A program made the position numbers and the translations under genes. This document shows, piece after piece, positions 1-5,585 of a stretch of DNA of 5,585 nt (the first letter of the stretch is position 1; each line of letters begins with the position of its first letter). Origin of the DNA: Bordetella parapertussis (GTDB taxonomy: Bacteria; Pseudomonadota; Gammaproteobacteria; Burkholderiales; Burkholderiaceae_C). The stretch is from NCBI GenBank assembly GCA_945907335.1, contig CAMDSU010000133.1:1-5585 (forward strand), read 5' to 3'. The notes below the pieces were generated by a model. That model made no database searches, had not been told where the DNA came from, and saw only the letters and a list, made by a program, of their open reading frames with translations.

Positions 1-1
1 G

Positions 2-565
2 CCTGATGCATTGCATGCGGTGGTGTCTGCGCCATTGCCCATGGGGCGAGAGAATTTGTCTGCACCACCCTTGGTGCTGTCTCAACTCAAGGCTTCACAT
101 CTCTGGCCAGAGATGGAATTTAAATTAGGCGTGACACATTTGAGCAGTGCACTAATTGACCAATGGATCACTGAGCATGTGCTTCCCGGGCAAGCCCGTG
201 CTCCATTGCCAACCCGCATGCTGCAAGGCATGCTCACCGGCTTCATCGACCTGGTGTTTGAGCATGACGGGCGCTACTGGGTACTTGACTACAAGTCAAA
301 TGGTTTGCCAGACTACCAAGCCGCCACATTGAACAACGCCGTGCTCGATAAACGCTACGACGTGCAATATGTGCTTTATCTGTTGGCATTACACCGGCTG
401 TTGTCTTCGCGCTTGCCCAACTACGACTATGAGCGGCATATCGGTGGTGCGGTCTATGTGTTTTTACGCGGTGTCCAAAGCGAGGGTGCCGGGGTACACC
501 ACATGAAGCCGCCTTACACGCTGATCCAGCAACTTGACCTTGCTTTTGTCGGAGATGGTTCATGA
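2..565 (+). CDS. recB: RecBCD subunit RecB, C-terminal nuclease domain (partial, 5' end outside window)
   Basis: This is the last 187 codons of RecB, the helicase-nuclease subunit of the RecBCD (exonuclease V) complex, which resects double-strand DNA ends and loads RecA. The frame is open from the left edge, so the first Leu codon (TTG at 11) is internal and not a start. The nuclease core is visible: an Asp in the FIDLVF context (bases 248-250), then the VLDYKSN motif with Asp (287-289) and Lys (293-295). The 13-residue gap between the two Asp residues and the D-x-K spacing match the catalytic D1067, D1080 and K1082 of E. coli RecB. A QxxxY motif follows (Gln 365-367, Tyr 377-379), as in other RecB-type nucleases. 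The gene ends in TGA overlapping the recD ATG, so the two are almost certainly co-transcribed. The helicase domains lie upstream of the window. The identification is secure because the nuclease motifs and the recD neighbour agree. Confidence 0.95.
   Translation, partial: PDALHAVVSAPLPMGRENLSAPPLVLSQLKASHLWPEMEFKLGVTHLSSALIDQWITEHVLPGQARAPLPTRMLQGMLTGFIDLVFEHDGRYWVLDYKSNGLPDYQAATLNNAVLDKRYDVQYVLYLLALHRLLSSRLPNYDYERHIGGAVYVFLRGVQSEGAGVHHMKPPYTLIQQLDLAFVGDGS
551..554 (+). promoter_or_regulatory. Ribosome binding site of recD
   Basis: GGAG lies 7 bases before the ATG at 562, inside the last codons of recB. Together with the ATGA stop/start overlap it fixes the recD start and points to translational coupling of the two subunits. 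Confidence 0.7.
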
Positions 566-2304
566 AACTCAGTGAACTGACACGCACCGGCTGGCCAGGC
601 AGTGCACGCACACCCTTGCAAGCTCTTGACTTGGCGTTTGCACAATTCTGTCAACAGCAGCAACCCTCAGAATGGATACAGCACCGCTGGTTGGCTGCAT
701 TGACCAGTTACCAATGGGGACGCGGTCACGCTTGTTTGGAACTGCGCGACTGGTCAACGCAAGCTGTAAGCGTTTTGGATTGGACACCAGAACAATGCCA
801 ATCTTTGCCTGCGGATTTGCTCTCGGCCGTGGACAGCTTGCCTTGGGCACAAGGGGAGCAATCCCCGCTGGTACGGGATGGCACGCGTTTGTATTTGCGT
901 CGCGCATGGCACGCCGAACAAACCATTCGCACCAATCTGAATGCGCGTTTGCAACATACTGTCACGTCACCTCCTGATCTACCAGCTCAGCTAGACGCGT
1001 TGTTTGGTCCACCAGGTGCAACGCCTGACATGCAACGCCAGGCCTGCGCCCACGCCGCTCAACATGCAGTGACCTTGATCACGGGGGGGCCGGGCACCGG
1101 AAAAACCACCACGGTGGTCAAACTCCTGCAACTGTTGCAAGCCAACGCAGCATTACCTTTGCGCGTGGTGTTGACAGCACCCACTGGCAAAGCCGCCGCG
1201 CGTTTGTCGCAAACCCTGTTGCAAGCGCGTTCACGGTTGCCCGACCCACACGCGCAAGCCCAACCAGAGGCTGCGCTCACCTTGCACCGCTGGTTGCTGT
1301 CCGAATCCGCAAAACCGAACAGCATTACTTCACCAGACGTGGTGGTGATTGACGAAGCCTCCATGATTGACTTGGAACTGATGGCCCGTGTGTTGCAAGC
1401 CGTGCCCTTGTCGGCCCGACTGGTTTTATTGGGCGACAAAGACCAGTTGGCCTCGGTTGAAGCGGGCGCTGTCATGGCGCAACTGTGCCAGGGCAAGTTG
1501 CTGTCTGCACACACCATCAGTTTGGTGCATAGCCACCGGTTTGATGCCAACCAAGGCATTGGCCAATGGGCGCGTGCGGCCAACCTGGGCAACAGCCAGG
1601 CCTTGCTTGCCCTCTGGCAAGCAGCGCCCCAAGGGTGTTTTGTGGCTGACGCCGTGGTGTCTCGCTTGCATGAAAGCCGCAGCACAGACGCCGCCACATT
1701 GGCGCAACTCAAAACTTGCTGGCAACCTTGGTTGGACCAATTGGCGGAGGTTCAAAACGGCGTCACCCCCTGCGACGATGCATTGGCGTTAGGCCTGTTA
1801 CAAAGCTTTACCAGCGTAGGTGTGTTGTGCGCATTGCGAGAAGGTCGTTGGGGTGTGCAAAGCTTTAACCGCCAACTGCAACAGGCATTAGGGTTTGCAG
1901 ACCAAGCCTGGTTTGTGGGTCGCCCGGTGATGGCCCGACGAAACGACTATGCATTGGGCATCATGAACGGCGACTTGGGACTGTGCTTACCCAGGTGGAT
2001 AGACGGTGCAGTTCGCCTGCGGGTGGCCTTTTCCGACGCCAATGGTGGCGTGCGTTGGCAAGTGCCCGGGCGGCTTGACGATGTAGAAACCGTGTTTGCC
2101 ATGACCGTACACCAGTCGCAAGGCTCAGAGTTTGAACAAGTGTTGCTGGTGCTGCCTGACAAGCCCGTGCCTCTGCTGACGCGCGAACTGATTTACACCG
2201 GCATGACTCGCGCAAAAAAACGTTTGTGCGTATGGGCGCCCACCCCGCAAGTGCTGTTGCAGGCGGTAGAAAAACAGGTCCAACGCAGCGGCGGGTTGGA
2301 CTGA
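562..2304 (+). CDS. recD: RecBCD subunit RecD, 5'-3' DNA helicase
   Basis: RecD is the superfamily 1B motor subunit of RecBCD. It moves 5'-3' along one strand while RecB moves along the other, and it is required for full nuclease activity and Chi control. The protein has 580 residues, against 608 in E. coli. After an N-terminal RecD-type region (about 1-150) the helicase motifs occur in order: Walker A GGPGTGKT (175-182), Walker B/motif II DEAS (from Asp264), motif III GDKDQL (291-296), an SHRF motif (324-327), motif V TVHQSQGSEF (515-524) and motif VI YTGMTRAKK (545-553) with the arginine finger region. All key residues are intact, so the subunit should be active. The start is set by the ATGA overlap with recB and a GGAG site. 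The length and recB neighbour argue against the longer, free-standing RecD2 type. Two homopolymer runs sit in critical places: G7 at 1083-1089 inside the Walker A codons and A7 at 2214-2220 just after motif VI. Confidence 0.97.
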   Translation: MKLSELTRTGWPGSARTPLQALDLAFAQFCQQQQPSEWIQHRWLAALTSYQWGRGHACLELRDWSTQAVSVLDWTPEQCQSLPADLLSAVDSLPWAQGEQSPLVRDGTRLYLRRAWHAEQTIRTNLNARLQHTVTSPPDLPAQLDALFGPPGATPDMQRQACAHAAQHAVTLITGGPGTGKTTTVVKLLQLLQANAALPLRVVLTAPTGKAAARLSQTLLQARSRLPDPHAQAQPEAALTLHRWLLSESAKPNSITSPDVVVIDEASMIDLELMARVLQAVPLSARLVLLGDKDQLASVEAGAVMAQLCQGKLLSAHTISLVHSHRFDANQGIGQWARAANLGNSQALLALWQAAPQGCFVADAVVSRLHESRSTDAATLAQLKTCWQPWLDQLAEVQNGVTPCDDALALGLLQSFTSVGVLCALREGRWGVQSFNRQLQQALGFADQAWFVGRPVMARRNDYALGIMNGDLGLCLPRWIDGAVRLRVAFSDANGGVRWQVPGRLDDVETVFAMTVHQSQGSEFEQVLLVLPDKPVPLLTRELIYTGMTRAKKRLCVWAPTPQVLLQAVEKQVQRSGGLD

Positions 2305-2318
2305 GCAGCCCGTTTTTT
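2292..2318 (+). terminator. Candidate intrinsic terminator at the end of recD
   Basis: CGGGTT (2292-2297) can pair with AGCCCG (2307-2312), with one G-T wobble and a 9-base loop, followed directly by six T (2313-2318). The hairpin contains the recD stop codon (2302-2304). The stem is short, so efficiency may be modest. It would separate recBD from the next gene, yet that gene's start codon is only 21 bases further on, which leaves no room for a promoter between them. Confidence 0.5.
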
Positions 2319-2339
2319 CTTCAATGGCAAAATGCGGGC

Positions 2340-2846
2340 ATGAACCCGAACCGTTGTTTGAAATGGATCTCTGCCCTGTGGCTGTTGTGCATGCCTTGCA
2401 TGGCCATGGCGGATTGGGAAAAAGTCGATGAAAACTACCTGGCCGTGGTCTACATAGACCCCGACAAAATCCGCGCCAGCAGCGTATTTCCCCAAGCTTG
2501 GCATTTGATCGATTTGAACGATAAATCGAAAGCCGGCGTCAAATCGCGGTTAGTGCTGATGGAATACGATTGTCATGAACGAAGAAGACGAACACTGGCA
2601 TTTGCCTCCAAGTCCGACGCCATGGGCGAAGGTAAAACCTTGTTCACCAGTACCCAGTCCACGCCCTGGAAACCGGTAAGCGGCGACACGGTGGCCGAAA
2701 AAGTCATCGAAATGTTGTGCGGCCAAACTTCACACTCCAAAGGCCACAGCAAAGCCAAAGAAGATAAATCAGCGCCTGCCAAAGATGCGCAAGGCGATGG
2801 AAATGGAGCGCCGGCCGCCAAAGCTGAAGCCAAACCCGGTCATTGA
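2340..2846 (+). CDS. Exported surface-adhesin E (CeaE-like) family protein
   Basis: This is a 168-residue protein with a clear Sec signal peptide: positively charged start, hydrophobic stretch at about residues 8-19, and an AMA site predicting cleavage after residue 24, before DWEKV. No lipobox precedes either signal-peptide cysteine, so a soluble periplasmic or surface protein is more likely than a lipoprotein. The mature part (25-128) reads like the small surface-adhesin E domain common in Betaproteobacteria: an opening Trp, a VVYIDPDKIR strand, a central YDC, and a final MLCG. Cys78 and Cys127 are the only mature cysteines and probably form a disulfide. The tail (129-168) is low-complexity, rich in Lys, Ala, Ser and Gly, and probably disordered. 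The family name comes from a Haemophilus adhesin; most environmental members have no tested role, so I assign no adhesive function. The ATG at 2340 is chosen because the signal peptide starts there; no good Shine-Dalgarno sequence precedes it. The family match is from memory of the pattern. Confidence 0.75.
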   Translation: MNPNRCLKWISALWLLCMPCMAMADWEKVDENYLAVVYIDPDKIRASSVFPQAWHLIDLNDKSKAGVKSRLVLMEYDCHERRRRTLAFASKSDAMGEGKTLFTSTQSTPWKPVSGDTVAEKVIEMLCGQTSHSKGHSKAKEDKSAPAKDAQGDGNGAPAAKAEAKPGH

Positions 2847-2865
2847 ACAGACCTACATTTCATTC

Positions 2866-2870
2866 AGGAA
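2866..2870 (+). promoter_or_regulatory. Ribosome binding site of the DUF442 gene
   Basis: AGGAA lies 4 bases before the ATG at 2875. The spacing is rather short, but it favours this ATG over the in-frame upstream ATG at 2785, which would place the start deep inside the preceding gene. Confidence 0.5.
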
Positions 2871-2874
2871 CACT

Positions 2875-3207
2875 ATGCAAGTCACCAAACACACCGACCA
2901 TTTCGCCTCTGCACCGCAATTGGAGCCCGAGCACATGGCGGCTTTGGCACAACATGGTTTTCACACGGTGATCAATAACCGCCCCGATATGGAAGGTGGC
3001 CCTGATCAACCGACCTCAGCACAAATGCAAGCAGCCGCTGAGGCTGCTGGTTTGGTTTACCACTATTTGCCTGTCATCAGTGGGGCTGTCACGCCAGAGC
3101 AGGTGGTCAGTATGGCGGCGTTGGTCAATGATGCGCCTGGTCCGGTACTGGCGTTTTGCCGAAGTGGTGCAAGGTCTACGCAGCTTTGGATGATGGGCCA
3201 GAATTGA
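2875..3207 (+). CDS. DUF442 / TIGR01244 family protein (sulfur transferase or phosphatase-like)
   Basis: This is a 110-residue cytoplasmic protein with no signal peptide or membrane segment. The conserved INNRPDME block (33-40) and the active-site loop CRSGARS (Cys95 to Ser101) identify the DUF442 family, also called TIGR01244. Members are related to dual-specificity phosphatases and rhodaneses, and a DUF442 domain is fused to a beta-lactamase-like persulfide dioxygenase in Blh-type sulfide-detoxification proteins. Here Arg100 is five residues after the cysteine (CX4R), which is the rhodanese spacing and not the CX5R of tyrosine phosphatases, so sulfur transfer is the more likely chemistry; this is inference. 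No beta-lactamase domain follows: the protein stops nine residues after Ser101. The gene follows the adhesin-E-type gene by 28 bases in the same direction, so they may share a transcript. Its stop is 8 bases from the stop of the convergent pqqE. The physiological substrate is unknown. Confidence 0.82.
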   Translation: MQVTKHTDHFASAPQLEPEHMAALAQHGFHTVINNRPDMEGGPDQPTSAQMQAAAEAAGLVYHYLPVISGAVTPEQVVSMAALVNDAPGPVLAFCRSGARSTQLWMMGQN

Positions 3208-3215
3208 AAATCTGT

Positions 3216-4370
3216 TTACGACTCAGCCACTGAACTGAGCTTGCGCGAATTGATGGGATCGCGAAACACCAACGGCTTGACCTCGACGCGCTTGACATCA
3301 GGCACCTGCGCATAAGCCACGGCATCTAACACTACCTGATGGTGTGGCGACTTGTCACAGACAGGGTCAGCATTTGCAGCGTCGCCTGTCAGCATCAAAG
3401 CCTGACAACGGCAGCCGCCCAAATCTTTTTCTTTTTCCGGACAAGTGCTGCAAGGCTCTTTCATCCAGGCATCACCCCGGTAATGGTTGAACGCTTCGGA
3501 CTCGTACCAAATGTCTTTCACCGACATATCTTTCACATTCGGAAACTCCAAATGCTTGATCATTTTTGCCGTGTGGCATGGCAGCGCAGAACCATCTGGC
3601 GTGATGGTCAGAAAAATATTTCCCCAACCATTCATGCATTTTTTTGGACGGGTTTCATAGTAGTCCGGCACGACAAAGAAGATGCGCAATTTGTCACCCA
3701 GCTTTTCGCGGTATTCGTTCGTGACACGCTCGGCGCGTTGCAACTGCTCGCGACTGGGCATCAAACCTTCACGGTTGAGTTGTGCCCATGAATAGTATTG
3801 GCTGTTGGCCAATTCGAGGTATTCAGCACCCAGGTCGACAGCCAGTTCAATGATCTTGTCGATGTAGTCAATATTCAAACGGTGGATGACGCAATTGAGC
3901 ACCATCGGCCACCCATTGTCTTGAATCAGTTGTGCGGCTTTTTGTTTGAGCGCAAATGTTTTGGTGTGCGACAAAAAATCATTCAATTCCCGGGTGGAAT
4001 CTTGAAATGACAACTGCACATGGTCCAAGCCAGCCAGCTTGAGTGCCTTGGCGCGCTCAGGCGTAAAGCCGATGCCAGAGGTCAATAAATTGGTGTAGAA
4101 ACCGAGCTTGTGTGCTTCAGCCACCAATTCTTCCAAATCATCACGCACCAGCGGCTCGCCGCCTGAAAAACCGCATTGCACACTGCCGGCCGCTCGCGCG
4201 TCGCGCAAGACTTTGAGCCATTCTTGCGTGCTTAATTCAGGGCCATGTTGTGTGTAGTCCACCGGGTTGTAGCAAAACACGCAATGCAGCGGACAGGCAT
4301 ACGTGACCTCTGCCAGTAACCACAAAGGTGGACCGACTGCGACTTCCTTGCCATTCACCATGGGAGTCAT
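3216..4370 (-). CDS. pqqE: PQQ biosynthesis radical SAM enzyme PqqE (PqqA peptide cyclase)
   Basis: PqqE forms the carbon-carbon bond between the Glu and Tyr side chains of the PqqA peptide while PqqD holds the peptide. With the start used here the protein has 384 residues, normal for the family. The radical SAM motif CPLHCVFC gives cluster ligands Cys26, Cys30 and Cys33; GGEP (70-73) contacts SAM. The C-terminal SPASM region carries Cys245, Cys265, Cys307, Cys310, Asp316, Cys320, Cys322 and Cys338. Their spacing equals that of the auxiliary-cluster ligands of Methylorubrum extorquens PqqE, including the unusual aspartate ligand. All ligands are present, so the enzyme should be functional. 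Start choice: ATG at 4370 gives an ATGA overlap with the pqqD stop and has AAGGA (4382-4386) 11 bases upstream. An in-frame ATG at 4382 would add four residues (MGKS), but AAGGA directly abuts it, leaving no spacer. A third ATG at 4361 is also possible. Last gene of the visible operon. Confidence 0.96.
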   Translation of the reverse strand: MTPMVNGKEVAVGPPLWLLAEVTYACPLHCVFCYNPVDYTQHGPELSTQEWLKVLRDARAAGSVQCGFSGGEPLVRDDLEELVAEAHKLGFYTNLLTSGIGFTPERAKALKLAGLDHVQLSFQDSTRELNDFLSHTKTFALKQKAAQLIQDNGWPMVLNCVIHRLNIDYIDKIIELAVDLGAEYLELANSQYYSWAQLNREGLMPSREQLQRAERVTNEYREKLGDKLRIFFVVPDYYETRPKKCMNGWGNIFLTITPDGSALPCHTAKMIKHLEFPNVKDMSVKDIWYESEAFNHYRGDAWMKEPCSTCPEKEKDLGGCRCQALMLTGDAANADPVCDKSPHHQVVLDAVAYAQVPDVKRVEVKPLVFRDPINSRKLSSVAES

Positions 4371-4645
4371 GCTTTTACCCATCCTTGTTGTTTCGCGATA
4401 TCTAAAAAAGCCAACACGTCATTTTGCAAACCGGTGGCTTCGAAATCCTTTTCCAGCTCTGCGATCAATGCCACCACGTTTTTTTTGCCGTCCAAGCGCT
4501 TGATGATTTCACCTGCGCTGCCGTTCAACTTCACCATACCCTCTGGGTAGAGCAACACCCAAGACTGCTGCACTTCTTCCCATTGCAACCGGTACATGGC
4601 GGACAAAGCAGGTGTGCTTTGAAGCACTGTGTCATCAACGCTCAT
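4367..4645 (-). CDS. pqqD: PqqA-binding peptide chaperone PqqD
   Basis: PqqD is a small cytoplasmic RiPP recognition element that binds the PqqA precursor and presents it to PqqE. The 92-residue length is typical. Visible family features are YRLQWEE (18-24), the [13 protein letters not shown] strand-loop-strand (29-41), [11 protein letters not shown] (43-53), and a C-terminal helix ending in QGWV (87-90). The winged-helix fold expected from the family fits this order. The ATG at 4645 overlaps the pqqC stop as ATGA, and the stop overlaps the ATG at 4370 of pqqE in the same way, so D and E are probably translated in step, in keeping with their forming a ternary complex with PqqA. The reading frame is open further upstream to 4708, but that extension lies within pqqC and is not family-like. 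The Shine-Dalgarno sequence is weak (GGA about 9 bases upstream), which suggests dependence on ribosomes arriving from pqqC. It is a separate gene here, not fused to pqqC or pqqE as in some organisms. Confidence 0.95.
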   Translation of the reverse strand: MSVDDTVLQSTPALSAMYRLQWEEVQQSWVLLYPEGMVKLNGSAGEIIKRLDGKKNVVALIAELEKDFEATGLQNDVLAFLDIAKQQGWVKA

Positions 4646-5403
4646 GTTTTGGGTCCAGTGATTTGCACATTGCATTGGTCCAGCATGATGGCGTCTGCCA
4701 ATGACCACAACACATTGAGTTTGAACTGCAAAATTTCCAGCGCTCGCTCTTGCATGGCGCGGGTCTGGCTGAAATAGTCCAGGGTGAATTTCAGGCCGTG
4801 CGCCACATCACGACGCGCTTGCGTCAAACGGTTTTTGAAATACTGCAAACCCGTGGCATCTACCCATGGGTATTTTTCTGGCCAAGTATCAATACGCTGC
4901 TGGTGAATATGGGGCGCAAACAACTCGGTCAAACTAGAGGCCACCGCTTCTTGCCAAGGCTGACGGCGCGCAAAATTGACATACGCGTCCACCGCAAAAC
5001 GACTGGCAGGTGCCACATAACGCAATGAGGTGACATCGTCCCGGCTTAAACCAACGGCTTGTCCTAAATGGATCCAGGCCTCGATGCCTCCCTCGTCTTT
5101 CAAGCCATTCAACTCGAAACCATCATGGTCAAGGATGCGCAAAATCCATTCACGACGAATCTCACGGTTGTTGCAATTGGACAAAATAGCAGCGTCCTTG
5201 AGGGGAATGGAAATTTGGTAATAAAAACGGTTCGCTACCCAGCCACGCAATTGCGCGGCGTTGAGCTTGCCCTCGGCCATCATCACGTGAAATGGATGAT
5301 GGATGTGATAACTGGTACTTTTACCGCGCAGCAAAGTTTCAAATTCTTCTGCGCCCCAAGGGGTGCGGGTATCAGCGAGCGCTTCGTTCATTGCGTTGTT
5401 CAC
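4642..5403 (-). CDS. pqqC: Pyrroloquinoline-quinone synthase PqqC
   Basis: PqqC is a cofactor-free oxidase of the TENA/heme-oxygenase-like helical fold. It catalyses the last step of PQQ synthesis: ring closure and eight-electron oxidation of AHQQ using O2. The protein has 253 residues, matching the family. Conserved His-rich and Arg/Tyr-rich segments that line the active site are visible: YHIHHPFH (32-39), VANRFYYQ (56-63), DHDG (92-95), EGGIEAW (104-110), [12 protein letters not shown] (160-171), WPEKYPWVD (174-182) and [10 protein letters not shown] (195-204). The chosen start is GTG at 5403: it overlaps the pqqB stop as GTGA and has GGAG 8 bases upstream. The next in-frame ATG (5391) lies 20 bases from that site and would remove only four residues, so it remains a less likely alternative. 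The stop overlaps the pqqD ATG. No broken or missing motifs were seen. Confidence 0.96.
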   Translation of the reverse strand: MNNAMNEALADTRTPWGAEEFETLLRGKSTSYHIHHPFHVMMAEGKLNAAQLRGWVANRFYYQISIPLKDAAILSNCNNREIRREWILRILDHDGFELNGLKDEGGIEAWIHLGQAVGLSRDDVTSLRYVAPASRFAVDAYVNFARRQPWQEAVASSLTELFAPHIHQQRIDTWPEKYPWVDATGLQYFKNRLTQARRDVAHGLKFTLDYFSQTRAMQERALEILQFKLNVLWSLADAIMLDQCNVQITGPKT

Positions 5404-5585
5404 AGGGTGATCTCCATGCCATCAAATGCCACCTCGATGCCGTGTGCGGTCAAGATCTGGCGTTGTGGGCTACTGTCGTCCAAGATAGGGTTGGTGTTGT
5501 TGATGTGGATCAAAATTTTTCTGACATGAGCGGGCAATTTATCCAGCCATTCGATCATGCCGTCGGCGCCGCTTTGCGGCATGTG
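5400..5585 (-). CDS. pqqB: PQQ biosynthesis protein PqqB, C-terminal fragment (5' end outside window)
   Basis: This is the last 61 residues of PqqB, a metallo-beta-lactamase-fold protein of about 300 residues. Family work assigns it to hydroxylation of the tyrosine-derived intermediate; older work proposed a role in PQQ transport. The fragment begins with His-Met-Pro in the conserved HMPxSG segment, continues through the hallmark [10 protein letters not shown] block, and ends with the typical FDGMEITL C-terminus. The His codon occupies the last three bases of the window, so the Met at 5582 is internal and not a start. The stop TGA overlaps the pqqC GTG. The zinc-binding motifs lie outside the window. 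The assignment is secure from the INNTNPIL block plus the adjacent pqqC, pqqD and pqqE. Confidence 0.95.
   Translation of the reverse strand, partial: HMPQSGADGMIEWLDKLPAHVRKILIHINNTNPILDDSSPQRQILTAHGIEVAFDGMEITL
5412..5415 (-). promoter_or_regulatory. Ribosome binding site of pqqC (decides a GTG start)
   Basis: On the minus strand GGAG lies within the final Met-Glu-Ile codons of pqqB, 8 bases before the GTG at 5403. This spacing supports the GTG over the ATG at 5391 and implies coupling to pqqB translation. Confidence 0.6.

Noticed and set aside
1059..1712. 217-codon open frame on the minus strand opposite recD
   Set aside because: It lies entirely antisense to the conserved helicase core of recD, its translation is Cys/Ala/Arg-rich without family motifs, and it has no supporting context.
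2226..2339. Upstream in-frame extension of the exported-protein gene
   Set aside because: As a conventional start this GTG lies in recD, and it would bury a textbook signal peptide inside the protein. It is discussed only as a possible -1 frameshift product.
2785..2874. Extended N-terminus for the DUF442 protein from the in-frame ATG at 2785
   Set aside because: It would overlap the preceding gene by about 60 bases, the added residues are not family-like, and the ATG at 2875 has its own AGGAA site.
3222..3239. CTCAG/CTGAG inverted repeat near the pqqE stop as a terminator
   Set aside because: It has only five base pairs, lies inside the last codons of pqqE and is not followed by a T-tract on either strand.
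5068..5529. 153-codon plus-strand open frame across the pqqC/pqqB junction
   Set aside because: It is antisense to well-conserved pqqC and pqqB coding sequence; no recognisable domain. The same applies to the plus-strand frames at 4424-4777, 4750-5028 and 3339-3791.
5580..5582. ATG at the right edge as a start for a 60-residue protein
   Set aside because: This Met is the second residue of the conserved His-Met-Pro segment of PqqB; the frame continues off the window.
1..5585. Mobile element, CRISPR array, tRNA/rRNA, defence island or pqqA
   Set aside because: No transposase or integrase, no regularly spaced repeats, no RNA gene fold and no short Glu-x3-Tyr peptide gene upstream of pqqB within the window. 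RecBCD is a housekeeping repair complex here, and no defence partner genes are visible.

Overview
The window looks like ordinary chromosomal DNA of a betaproteobacterium. It is gene-dense and of moderate GC content. The RecB/RecD and PQQ proteins read like those of Burkholderiales, and a Comamonadaceae-type freshwater organism such as a Limnohabitans relative is my guess from protein flavour only; no search was run.

Layout. (1) Bases 2-2304, plus strand: the 3' end of recB (nuclease domain) followed by complete recD, joined by an ATGA overlap. These are two subunits of the RecBCD helicase-nuclease that processes double-strand breaks for RecA. A hairpin plus T-tract overlaps the recD stop. (2) Bases 2340-3207, plus strand: a small exported protein of the surface-adhesin E (CeaE-like) type, then a short DUF442/TIGR01244 protein with a rhodanese-like cysteine loop. 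(3) Bases 3216-5585, minus strand: pqqE, pqqD, pqqC and the 3' end of pqqB, i.e. the operon pqqB-C-D-E read right to left. It encodes maturation of the PqqA precursor peptide to the redox cofactor pyrroloquinoline quinone (PQQ). PqqE, a radical-SAM SPASM enzyme, crosslinks Glu and Tyr of PqqA while PqqD delivers the peptide; PqqC performs the final ring closure and oxidation; PqqB is the metallo-beta-lactamase-fold member. pqqA is expected upstream of pqqB, beyond the right edge.

The pqq genes converge on the DUF442 gene with only 8 bases between the two stop codons. Successive pqq genes can each be joined by a 4-base overlap (GTGA, ATGA, ATGA), which suggests strong translational coupling. 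There is no intergenic stretch over 40 bases, and I see no RNA gene, mobile element, CRISPR array or large repeat.

I found no convincing undescribed system. The oddest feature is an A AAA AAA heptamer in phase near the 3' end of recD. A -1 slip there would enter a frame that stays open, with no stop, through the next gene. This may well be chance.
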